This document shows positions 23,184 to 31,326 of a stretch of 40,793 bases of DNA, in pieces (the stretch's first letter is position 1; every line of letters begins with the position of its first letter). Source of the DNA: a virus; IMG/VR virus record IMGVR_UViG_3300023223_000690, positions 1-40,793 of that record; one strand, given 5' to 3'. The notes beneath the pieces are model-generated. The model was not told the DNA's origin, did not search any database, and saw only the letters and a program-made list of their open reading frames with translations. The position numbers and the translations under genes were made by a program.

Positions 23184-24577
23184 TAAAAATTAAGAGAAAG
23201 ACTTTCAATTTCCGGAGCATTGTTGACGCTTGCCGTAGTGGATATTTTTAATTGTAAGACATTAGAATCCGGAATTTCAATACCGGCTTTTTTTAAAGAA
23301 TTGATAGTATCAGTTTCTAATGTGACTGTCTCGAAAACATCATAATTCACGCTTTTCTGAAGAGTGATATCCGTTCCGGTCGGCAATGATCTGTATGGAA
23401 TCCTTGCCATAAACTTCTTAATTTCATCTCTATTGAAATTCAAAATCCTAGTTTCAAAAAATGCTCCGGAAAATTTATTATCCCAATCAATAATATCGAC
23501 ACCAAAATTTGATCCATCTTTCCATGATGCCAAAAAACTATCTCCAATCATTTCGATAGCGCCGATCTCAATACTTGCTGTTTTGTTTTGAGAAATTACA
23601 TATGGCAATGAAAGCACATTTGGATAATTTGATGCATATGCTCCTAAATCATAAACACCTTGCTTTGAAGGATTACCGCTCAAATTTGATAATCCAAAAA
23701 TTGGAATACCATTAAAATTTTCTGATGCATTTAAATGTACAATCGCCTGATTTGTATCTGTCCAGTCTCCTTGTATCCTTTTGAATCTATCAAGCTGAAG
23801 ACCATCATAGACATATAGATTTCCTTTTACTCCAGCTTGAGCAACTGTGAAATTATCAAAATTCAGAAATGAGTTTATGGCTACTTCAGGAACCGGATCA
23901 GAATTCCGAAAGCTTACTGAGAATGTGTCCCATCGAAATACCATTGCCCCATTTACGGTATCTGCAATTTTTGTTCCAATAAGCAAATCTTCAGATGATT
24001 CTCCAAGAGAGGTGATAACAAATTGTTTTCTGATATCCAATGCATTTGCTGCAAACACATCAGAAGTGTCTACTTGTGCAAGCTGATTACCATCTCCAAT
24101 ATACAATATTTCATTCTTTTCTCGCATTGGATGGAAATTTGCATTTGTTATGGCGAACGTGGCGAAATCATCGTCTCTTGATCCGATCCCAGTTGTTACC
24201 GTCCATCTCCCCAATCTGCTTTCCATGGAATAATAAATAAATCCATTATGTTCTTCTGCATCAAGAATATTAGCTGCTCCTGCTGCCGGAGTTGCAGTTG
24301 CTTCCAGCGAATACACCCCTGCCCCGGTACGTTTCCATATTTTTCCGCTTTCTGAGCTAAAGAAATATGTATTGCCATCTGAAGATGGTACAATAGCCTT
24401 CACAAATTCATCTATTGTCGATCCACTGTCTTTCTTTAATGCTTGTGCAACTTTCAATATTCCGGGCTCCGAATGCAAATCAAATCCCACAAGGGAAGCA
24501 ACTGAATTTGCCGGTCCTTGAAACTTTGAATCGGATATACCGCCGAGATTGAAATTTTCAATAATAAGATTTGGCAT
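23183..24577 (-). CDS. Tail protein with beta-propeller-like repeats (464 aa)
   Basis: The product starts MPNLIIENFNLGGISDSKFQ. It consists of repeated short strands with Gly/Asp turns and aromatic residues (GNTYFFSSESGKIWKRTG, HNGFIYYSMESRLGRW, KGNLYVYDGLQLDRFKR), suggesting beta-propeller blades. Such proteins occur as tail stabilisation or tail-nozzle components in short-tailed phages. It sits between the YGSG mini-gene and the 252-aa fibre gene. No catalytic motif is seen. Confidence 0.6.
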   Translation of the reverse strand: MPNLIIENFNLGGISDSKFQGPANSVASLVGFDLHSEPGILKVAQALKKDSGSTIDEFVKAIVPSSDGNTYFFSSESGKIWKRTGAGVYSLEATATPAAGAANILDAEEHNGFIYYSMESRLGRWTVTTGIGSRDDDFATFAITNANFHPMREKNEILYIGDGNQLAQVDTSDVFAANALDIRKQFVITSLGESSEDLLIGTKIADTVNGAMVFRWDTFSVSFRNSDPVPEVAINSFLNFDNFTVAQAGVKGNLYVYDGLQLDRFKRIQGDWTDTNQAIVHLNASENFNGIPIFGLSNLSGNPSKQGVYDLGAYASNYPNVLSLPYVISQNKTASIEIGAIEMIGDSFLASWKDGSNFGVDIIDWDNKFSGAFFETRILNFNRDEIKKFMARIPYRSLPTGTDITLQKSVNYDVFETVTLETDTINSLKKAGIEIPDSNVLQLKISTTASVNNAPEIESLSLNF

Positions 24578-24579
24578 AT

Positions 24580-24711
24580 TTAAGTGGTTGGTTTGTTGAC
24601 TTTAATCCAAACGGAAGATAGTTGTTTTATTACTTTCCTCCATATCCCGGAAAAGAATCCTCCATATTTTTCTCCAGAGCCGTAATTTACACCTGATCCA
24701 TAAGTAGCCAC
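24580..24711 (-). CDS. Small YGSG-repeat protein (43 aa), GTG start
   Basis: This 43-codon frame fills the otherwise empty gap between the SGNH fibre and the 464-aa tail gene. The start codon is GTG at 24711, giving VATYGSGVNYGSGEKYGG at the front and a basic Trp-containing end (SGIWRKVIKQLSSVWIKV). Repeated YGxGxxYG units are a known feature of small phage tail proteins. Its stop lies 3 nt before the next ATG. A longer ORF in another frame here (24602-24823) looks like chance. Confidence 0.5.
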   Translation of the reverse strand: MATYGSGVNYGSGEKYGGFFSGIWRKVIKQLSSVWIKVNKPTT

Positions 24712-24716
24712 AGTAA

Positions 24717-27146
24717 TTAGAAAAATAGATTTGAACCATCACTATAAATTCTTTTATTCCCATTATCAGTAGTAATCGTTGCCGTAGCCGATCCATTAAA
24801 TGTTTCACTGCCTTCCGATGCAAGGGTTATCGTATGTGTTGCTGCTGCCCCGGCTATATCCGCAATCAACCATCCTTCAAAATTAGGAATACCGATCAAT
24901 GCGCTAGGGAATGTGATTGTTCTTGGCGCAGTTAATGTTTTCATGAATACCGCTTTATCTTCCAGTGTCAGAGTATAATTGGCATCGCTTATCTCATGAA
25001 TTCTTTGCTTTGCCTTATTATTTTCACTTTCAATTCCTAGTGGGAATATGGCTGCAATTAAAGTATCGCGCACAAGTTCCCTTCCGGCAGTATCCAGATG
25101 CAAATTATCACCGAGTATCAATCCTCCTTGTGTTTGATCGTCATCTGTAGACAAAACAAACGACGACCACAAATCCACCACATGATATCCAAATACTTTT
25201 GTGTTTTTCCTGATGAATGTATTGTATTCCCTTAGTTTCTGGTTCTTTGAATGTATCTTATTATTCCCATCAGTATCATCCACTGTAAATGCTATGTCGA
25301 TTGATCCGGACATTCCGGAGTTGTTTTGTTCAGTCAATGTGATTGTTCCATCTCCTACGAGAGTTCCTTCTACTACAAGAGCTGTTTTTGCGACATCACT
25401 AAATAAGGAAAATTTTCTTGTTCCTGCGGTATCTGTTAGTTCCCAATACAATATCCCTGCATCACTATTTTGAGAATCCATCTCTGTTAAATCGAGATTA
25501 GATAACTGACTACTGGCATCTCCTTTGTCTTCCAGTTCATCACCATTTGCCGGGAAATATGTCATCAGATATAATTCCCATCCATCTTTCATAATATTTT
25601 GAATCAGGGTTGTTAATGCTGCCGTGGCATTTACAACCGTGTCAACTGTTGATCTTCCAAAATCATTGGTCCCGATCAATAATGTCGCAATATTACGCGC
25701 TTCTTTTGTTCTTCTCGGAAAGAGAGCAGTGCTCAACCTAGCATCAACTTCTGCAATTTTATCTCCTGCCAATCCTTCGTTTATAATTGTAACGGATTCA
25801 TTTTTGAATTTGTCTAACATCAATGCCGGATAATTTCTTCCGAAATCAAGAGATGCTGCCAGGCGTTGTGTATTAGAATCACCCAAGCAAACAACATTCA
25901 CAAAGTTCTCAATAATTTTGCTCTTATAATTATCAAATTGCGGAATATCTGAGGAAGACTGAGAAGCTAGTCCTGTAATTGGATCAATGAAAGTTTCCAG
26001 GATGCTATCATTTGATGCGATCATAGATAAAATTTCTCCAGTTGCATCTCGCAGAATGGCACTAACATGATTATTAAACACCTTTATCTCCCAATTAAAT
26101 GTCGCAGCATTTGATAATGCGGGAGATAAAGTGTTTTCAACTACCGTTGTAGTAATACTTGATACTACTTTTGAAAATCTAAAATGTGCGGTTGAATTTG
26201 CATAAAAGATGAGCAGATAATCAGAACTTACAGTGCGTCGAAAATTTAACATTGCTGATTTGATATTGGCATTAATATCCACGCTTATAACTATGTTCTT
26301 TCCATATGAGTTGCGTTCTGACCATGAAGCCAGTCTGAAATTTCCCGGACCTTCCGTGATTGTTAATTTTCCTCCCGACACAGTAAATGTCGAATCTGTA
26401 TCTGAATTTGATACTTCCCATTCATTATCATTTACAGAGAAATCATCACTTCTCTGTACTTGTTTTTTTTCATAAAGTAATTCATTTTTATGGGCTTGGA
26501 TTTGTTGATTCGTTCTCAATGGAGAATTTACCACCGTGTTGTCTTCTCCTGCCTCTGCTTGCGCTTGTGTCGCAATAGCTGTTGATCCTGATACATTGGC
26601 ATCGATCATTTGCTTTATCCTCTGTGCAGTCCATGCTCGAACAATAGTAGCTGTTGCCGCCTCTGCTTCTGCTTGAGAAACAGTATCCAGTGTATTTGCT
26701 CTTTCCCATGCTGTATTTGCAGCATTCCTTTTATATGCACCAACTCCGTTCGTACCATCTGTCGTGTCTAATGTCAATTGCTGATGCGGTACAACTTTTA
26801 TTGCATATGAATCTGATGTTGACCATGTGTTATCTGTTCCTTCGATCAATTTCGTCAAAGTTAATTGAGTCTCCGAATTAACCGCTTTCACAACTGCAAA
26901 AGAGGAATCAGTAATATTCCCGACTATATCACCGGCAACAACTCCATCAGTAACAAAAGTTGCAGTGCTGTCGATCAGAACACTTCCGGATGCTACTCCT
27001 GTTGTCGTGCCTGTTATCGGGCTTGGCAATGTAGAAACTTGTAATGATGGAGCATATAACATCTCCCTGATCTGGTGTTCGGCCAAAACCTCTAGCCCAT
27101 TAGGATCATTTTCAAACTGGTAATAAATATTTCTAGGAAGTGTCAT
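24717..27146 (-). CDS. Tail fibre with SGNH hydrolase domain (809 aa)
   Basis: The order is: an N-terminal virion-binding and beta region (1-150); two tail-fibre repeats (about 157-190 and 195-222, QAEAEAATATIVRAWTAQR and QAQAEAGEDN...PLR); a jelly-roll domain (about 233-395); an SGNH hydrolase (about 415-705); and a C-terminal beta domain with the ATHTITLASEGSETFNG type. The catalytic blocks are GDSN with Ser424, GTND with Asn494, and DNLH with Asp680 and His683. An insert of about 70 beta-rich residues lies at about 555-628, between blocks III and V. It probably binds and de-esterifies host surface polysaccharide during adsorption. The first SGNH gene at 3649 is separate and secreted. Confidence 0.85.
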   Translation of the reverse strand: MTLPRNIYYQFENDPNGLEVLAEHQIREMLYAPSLQVSTLPSPITGTTTGVASGSVLIDSTATFVTDGVVAGDIVGNITDSSFAVVKAVNSETQLTLTKLIEGTDNTWSTSDSYAIKVVPHQQLTLDTTDGTNGVGAYKRNAANTAWERANTLDTVSQAEAEAATATIVRAWTAQRIKQMIDANVSGSTAIATQAQAEAGEDNTVVNSPLRTNQQIQAHKNELLYEKKQVQRSDDFSVNDNEWEVSNSDTDSTFTVSGGKLTITEGPGNFRLASWSERNSYGKNIVISVDINANIKSAMLNFRRTVSSDYLLIFYANSTAHFRFSKVVSSITTTVVENTLSPALSNAATFNWEIKVFNNHVSAILRDATGEILSMIASNDSILETFIDPITGLASQSSSDIPQFDNYKSKIIENFVNVVCLGDSNTQRLAASLDFGRNYPALMLDKFKNESVTIINEGLAGDKIAEVDARLSTALFPRRTKEARNIATLLIGTNDFGRSTVDTVVNATAALTTLIQNIMKDGWELYLMTYFPANGDELEDKGDASSQLSNLDLTEMDSQNSDAGILYWELTDTAGTRKFSLFSDVAKTALVVEGTLVGDGTITLTEQNNSGMSGSIDIAFTVDDTDGNNKIHSKNQKLREYNTFIRKNTKVFGYHVVDLWSSFVLSTDDDQTQGGLILGDNLHLDTAGRELVRDTLIAAIFPLGIESENNKAKQRIHEISDANYTLTLEDKAVFMKTLTAPRTITFPSALIGIPNFEGWLIADIAGAAATHTITLASEGSETFNGSATATITTDNGNKRIYSDGSNLFF

Positions 27147-27161
27147 GGGAAAAAAGAAAAA

Positions 27162-27941
27162 TTAGTAATTTATACCTGAATCATGTGGTACCGATGTTTG
27201 GAATGATCTATCGAGATTCATTCCCGTAAGAGCAGCAATAGCATCATCAAAATCTTGTGGATATTTAGCTTCAAATGCCGTCAATGGCATACGCGGAGTT
27301 TGGCTATCCTTATAGTCTATAATAATTCGCCTTGCTAGTAATTCATGGAATTGCCTGGGGAATCCGGAACCGGCCACACCAGGATCCTTAGAGATATCAT
27401 CTGTGCTAGTGAGATCATCGAAATCAGATGGCCACATTATGTAATGCAACAATAATCCATCATTTACAAAGGTTATCGCACTTCCACTGAAGATAAATAT
27501 CGAATTACGGAAGATATCATATTCTGGCCTGTTATCAGAAAATGTTTTTTGAATTGTCGCTTCATCTGTTGTGGCTTGTGCAAAACTTTGAAAATTTGTA
27601 GGGATTGGAAAATCCAGAGGATTGTTGTCCTGATCCAGATTCCTTTGCCTATATGAATTCAAATCAAATTCCCATACTCTTCTAAAATTCGTTCCATCAA
27701 GTTTAGCTTCTAACATTTTTACATTATTCATTACATCCTCCGGAAAAGGATATTCTCTTTGTCCTGCGACCAAGTCTCTTGTAGCTTGCATCCCAAAAAT
27801 ATCTTCATTTGCTTTGGCAATCTCTTTAGACATATCATCTTTAAAAAGATTGGCAAGCAAAAGAATATCAGCATTAGCAAATGTTGCCGAGTCTGTCTTG
27901 GTCTTAAAACGAATATATGTTGTAAAATCTACGAAATTCAT
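27162..27941 (-). CDS. Head-tail adaptor-like protein (259 aa)
   Basis: The product has a helical N-terminus (NADILLLANLFKDDMSKEI), then QREYPFPEDVMNNVKMLEAK and an FPRQFHELLARRIIIDYKDS segment. This is the general pattern of neck or adaptor proteins that close the portal and start the tail in short-tailed phages. Its place after capsid and structural genes and before the fibre fits. No close family can be named. Confidence 0.55.
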   Translation of the reverse strand: MNFVDFTTYIRFKTKTDSATFANADILLLANLFKDDMSKEIAKANEDIFGMQATRDLVAGQREYPFPEDVMNNVKMLEAKLDGTNFRRVWEFDLNSYRQRNLDQDNNPLDFPIPTNFQSFAQATTDEATIQKTFSDNRPEYDIFRNSIFIFSGSAITFVNDGLLLHYIMWPSDFDDLTSTDDISKDPGVAGSGFPRQFHELLARRIIIDYKDSQTPRMPLTAFEAKYPQDFDDAIAALTGMNLDRSFQTSVPHDSGINY

Positions 27942-27995
27942 TGCAACAGAAAAAATTTGAAATCTGCGGATTTCATTTTTTAGTTGATGTTGGCT

Positions 27996-28496
27996 TTAGA
28001 GAACGAAAGTATTGGTATTGAATGGATATGGAGTATCCACAAACACCGCATTCGGAACAACTGTAGCATCATCAAGATCTGTGGTTGCTCCTACGAAATT
28101 TCCTGTTCCTGTAGGATTAATAGTGAAAAATCCCACAACAGCCTGATTTGCAGGAATTGTTGGAAATACGACGGCAGCAAGTGTCGCGCCTTGGGTTCCA
28201 GCAGTAACCGTTACTGCTCCCGCACTATCAATAGTCACGACAAATACATTAAACAATGCATTTGTAACTGTTGAAACTGGTAATACATGATCAGCCGTTG
28301 TTTTTACCAAAAGCGTACCATTCGCCATTGCGCGAATCGTATTTGCAATTTTAACTTGAGGTTTTGTTGTGCCGACAGCAAGTGCTCCAGAATTAAGAAC
28401 AACATCAACAAGGTTGTCTTGTACTTTCTGAAGGGCATCTCTGAAATTTTGGTCTGATGTTCCTGCTCCGGCAATAAGTGATTTGGTTTGACTCAT
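27996..28496 (-). CDS. Small structural protein, decoration-like (166 aa)
   Basis: A helical start (SQTKSLIAGAGTSDQNFRDA, LQKVQDNLVDVVL) is followed by an all-beta part rich in Thr, Val, Ala and Gly, with repeated strand-turn units (VTIDSAGAVTVTAGTQ, VFPTIPANQAVVGFFTIN). This composition is typical of head decoration or fibre-tip proteins in environmental phages. The gene has the TATTCT leader element upstream. The exact role is unknown. Confidence 0.5.
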   Translation of the reverse strand: MSQTKSLIAGAGTSDQNFRDALQKVQDNLVDVVLNSGALAVGTTKPQVKIANTIRAMANGTLLVKTTADHVLPVSTVTNALFNVFVVTIDSAGAVTVTAGTQGATLAAVVFPTIPANQAVVGFFTINPTGTGNFVGATTDLDDATVVPNAVFVDTPYPFNTNTFVL

Positions 28497-28554
28497 TTGA
28501 AAAATAGTTACAGAATAAAAAAATTGTGAATTTCAGGTTATTCTAATTTTCTTA

Positions 28555-29073
28555 TTATTCTAAGTCTCTTAATTTTTCTGGATTTCTAGCGAGAGAATAT
28601 TCCGGTGCAAGTTGGCTGGGATCAGATTGGATATTATAATGTGCCATGAGCATTTCTGCAATTTGCACAGGAACTTCAACCATTTTTCCCTTAGGGATTT
28701 GAAAGCGATAATCATTGATCGTGCAGCTTTCATAGGCTGTTCCAACCTTTTCTCCAGGATACAAAGGAAGATTGATGGTGATTTTCTTCTGCTTATTAAG
28801 AATTTTCTGAAATCTTTTCTGTTCCGGATTCAAATTTACATCTGAGGCCACTACCCTCTCTACTACTTTCTGTGGCTTATAATCCGCTTCCTCTTCTTCC
28901 TTCTTCTCTTCGGCTTCTTCTTCCATCTCTGGTTCAGAATCAGAATGTGGTTCAGAACTAGATTCTTTCTTTATTTCTTCTTCTTCTTCTTTTTCAAGTT
29001 CTTCTAATTGCTCATCTGAAAGAATTTCTTCCTCTTCTTTCTTTTTGATGGTGAATTTCTTTTTAGCACTCAT
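28555..29073 (-). CDS. Acidic protein after the capsid gene (172 aa)
   Basis: The first ~85 residues are extreme in charge: a Lys-rich start then long Glu/Asp runs (EEEILSDEQLEELEKEEEE). The C-terminal half is ordinary, with a short beta-helix domain (KKITINLPLYPGEKVGTAY, then AEMLMAHYNI). It lies 77 nt downstream of the capsid gene and could be a head-associated or internal protein. No family is recognised. The leader carries TTTTATTCTTTAAAC. Confidence 0.5.
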   Translation of the reverse strand: MSAKKKFTIKKKEEEEILSDEQLEELEKEEEEEIKKESSSEPHSDSEPEMEEEAEEKKEEEEADYKPQKVVERVVASDVNLNPEQKRFQKILNKQKKITINLPLYPGEKVGTAYESCTINDYRFQIPKGKMVEVPVQIAEMLMAHYNIQSDPSQLAPEYSLARNPEKLRDLE

Positions 29074-29149
29074 GGTAATAGGGTTTAAAGAATAAAAGTT
29101 TATTGTAGGGAATAATACCCTATCAATCAGTGGATTTCATTTTCTAATT

Positions 29150-30118
29150 TTATGCAGCGGCAGCACTCTCAACTCTAACCAAGAAATCATTATTAAGAAT
29201 CTTTGCGACAAAAGTAGCTTTCCAGCCAGAAGATTGCCTCTGGTCCAACGGATCAGCAGATCCCGCAGTACCCATTCCTTTGATGATATTTCTCATCGCT
29301 TCTCCAGAAATTCGAGTGGTTCCATATGCATGCATTCCGAAAATCAGAGTTGCATACACATCAATTCCTGCGGCTCCGGCTCCGGAAAAAACTTTTGCAT
29401 TTGTGGTTTCGATAAATCTCACCTCATTGAGATATCCGATCTCACCATCCATAACGGTCCTTTGTGATGGATATTGTTCAACTTTGATAAAGCCAGTCAG
29501 TCCATTAAGTGTAAATGCAACATTTGGATGTACAATTCCAATGAAAGATGCATCAAGTGGAGTTGTACTAATCCCGGTATTTGGAGTAACCATTGTATTA
29601 ATTTTCATTGTTTTATTATTCACTAAAGTTCTTCGTACTTTTTTGACATCATCAGCAGTAATCAAATCAGTAGTAGCAACGGTAACTCTTGATGTAGCGG
29701 TTCCGGAGAAACGTACATTCGTACCGGCAACAATGATATCTCGAGTCAACTGATCAAGAGTATCACCAGCCTGATCTCCCAGAATTTCTCCTGCTTCAAC
29801 CAAAACCGGATCTTTACTCTCAAAATCAAGTACATCAGTAATCAATACAAAATCACCGAATTGATCGACATCAGCGGTAATATCAGTCTTTGCAAGCTGG
29901 CTTCCGGTAGGTGTAATCCCTTCAGTAAGCGCAGTTGTTGCAGCAGCGAGATTTGAATAGCGTCTAAATTTTATTTGATTCGTTCCACCTTTGCGGGGAA
30001 TATCACGAATCTGTGCCCATCGATTATGGACAAATCGTGCAACTGCACGAAAAAGTAGATTCATATCATAAAACTCTGTGTTTTCTTTTGAAATTTGGGT
30101 TCTGGTTGTAGCACTCAT
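29150..30118 (-). CDS. Major capsid protein, N4-gp56 family
   Basis: The 322 residues match the N4-gp56 HK97-fold capsid pattern throughout: NLLFRAVARFVHNRWAQIRD with IKFRRYSNLA, then ALTEGITPTG, QFGDFVLITDVLDFES with DPVLVEAGEILGDQAG, a DVKKVRRTL helix, FIGIVHPNVAF, GEIGYLNEVRFIETTNAKVF, and a long FGMHAYGTTRIS segment. It would form the capsid shell. It follows the scaffold gene. The leader has the ATTTTTTATTCTCTAAAC element. No delta domain or protease gene is seen nearby. Confidence 0.92.
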   Translation of the reverse strand: MSATTRTQISKENTEFYDMNLLFRAVARFVHNRWAQIRDIPRKGGTNQIKFRRYSNLAAATTALTEGITPTGSQLAKTDITADVDQFGDFVLITDVLDFESKDPVLVEAGEILGDQAGDTLDQLTRDIIVAGTNVRFSGTATSRVTVATTDLITADDVKKVRRTLVNNKTMKINTMVTPNTGISTTPLDASFIGIVHPNVAFTLNGLTGFIKVEQYPSQRTVMDGEIGYLNEVRFIETTNAKVFSGAGAAGIDVYATLIFGMHAYGTTRISGEAMRNIIKGMGTAGSADPLDQRQSSGWKATFVAKILNNDFLVRVESAAAA

Positions 30119-30168
30119 TGTAATAAGTTTAGAGAATAAAAAATTGTGGATTTCTATTCTCTGTGGAT

Positions 30169-30837
30169 TTACCTTTGGGTATTGGCTAAAACATCATTTT
30201 TTGCTTCTTGGAATTCTTTCGGCGTCATTCCTTTCCAGTCTTTGCCTTTATTAGCAGAATTGTCTCCTCCTGAAGTTGATCCCCCTGATATTGTATCATC
30301 AGCCTTGGCATCAGCTTCCTTTCTCTTTTTCGCACCTAATTCAAGTAGTTTATCTCCAGCAACTTCAAAGGCGATAGTTTTTATAGGGAGATGGACTCTG
30401 CTGGGATGTACTGCGAATCTTTTGATTTTAGCTGAGAATTCTTTGAATTCGGGTCTTTTAGCAATGAACTGGTCAACTTCCAATTCGATTGTGGATTTGG
30501 ATTCTTCTGCTTGTTTTTCCTCTTGGCTCTGTCTAAAGGAATCAAATTCAGCGCGAGAGACAGGATCATCCGGAGATGCATCAGAATCCTTTGGTTCCTG
30601 CAGTTTCTTGATTCTGTCCTGCTGTCTCTTTATGATGAAATCTTTTGTGTCCTTCCTTCGGACAGGTGGGTCTCCATCATCTGATGGGGTCGGTTTGAGC
30701 TCTGCGTCATCGGCAGGAGTGGATTTGTCATCTGATGAATTATCATCAGAACTTGATGCGTCTTCGGAGGAGTTATCATCCCCTCCCTCTGCTGATTTTG
30801 CATCATCATCGTCAGCAGGAGGTGTAGTGTCTTCCAT
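30169..30837 (-). CDS. Capsid scaffolding protein
   Basis: The 222-residue protein lies directly upstream of the capsid gene. Its N-terminal third is very acidic and of low complexity (Asp, Ser, Glu, Pro). A basic helical middle follows (RRKDTKDFIIKRQQDRIKKL), and the C-terminus is a charged helix-turn region (KDWKGMTPKEFQEAKND). Charge pattern, length and position are those of internal scaffolds. No protease domain is visible. The leader has TTTTTTATTCTTTT before the start. Confidence 0.75.
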   Translation of the reverse strand: MEDTTPPADDDDAKSAEGGDDNSSEDASSSDDNSSDDKSTPADDAELKPTPSDDGDPPVRRKDTKDFIIKRQQDRIKKLQEPKDSDASPDDPVSRAEFDSFRQSQEEKQAEESKSTIELEVDQFIAKRPEFKEFSAKIKRFAVHPSRVHLPIKTIAFEVAGDKLLELGAKKRKEADAKADDTISGGSTSGGDNSANKGKDWKGMTPKEFQEAKNDVLANTQR

Positions 30838-30990
30838 AGAAAGTGGATTAAAAGAATAAAAAATTTATACAATATTTATGGAGAAAATATTGATAAAACG
30901 AGTAATGACTCAGTGGGCCCATTATGGATTACAGAAAAGTTGAAATCCACAGAAAACCATCTTTTCAGACATAATAGGCTTATTGAGTCA

Positions 30991-31326
30991 TCATTCCACT
31001 GGTGTCAAAGATCCTTCTTCTTCTTCCACAGGATTTTCTATTTCTGCTCTTGTTTTCGCATAGGGATCATATTCTTTTTTCTCAGGCGACTCGCTCAATT
31101 CACGAATAAGATTTTCCGGCATGTTTAACATCTGATTGTAATTATACATTTGATCTTTATCTCTATTTCTTTCCTCTATCGTGTCATATTCCCCTTCAGA
31201 AAGGGTTTTTCTTATGTGATTTATATGAACTTTCTCTATCAATTCTTTGAAAAATTTCCATCCATCATACTTTCTCAGTGAGTTAAGTTTTGCGATCGCC
31301 TCTTGATTAGAAATTTCTCCTATCAT
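30991..31326 (-). CDS. Hypothetical protein coupled to portal (111 aa)
   Basis: The start overlaps the portal stop by 4 nt (ATGA, 31323-31326). The product is helical and charged (starts MIGEISNQEAIAKLNSL), ending in an acidic Glu-rich tail. No family is recognised. Its position between portal and scaffold suggests a head-assembly accessory role. Confidence 0.5.
   Translation of the reverse strand: MIGEISNQEAIAKLNSLRKYDGWKFFKELIEKVHINHIRKTLSEGEYDTIEERNRDKDQMYNYNQMLNMPENLIRELSESPEKKEYDPYAKTRAEIENPVEEEEGSLTPVE

Noticed and set aside
24602-24823. 73-codon minus-strand ORF after the SGNH fibre
   Set aside because: It overlaps the end of the fibre gene and competes with the GTG-started YGSG frame, which has a recognisable repeat; this one has none.
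30905-30991. ATGACTCA...TGAGTCAT inverted repeat in the portal-scaffold gap
   Set aside because: The arms are only 8 bp and 71 nt apart, with no T-run; a chance match is likely, so it is not listed as a terminator.
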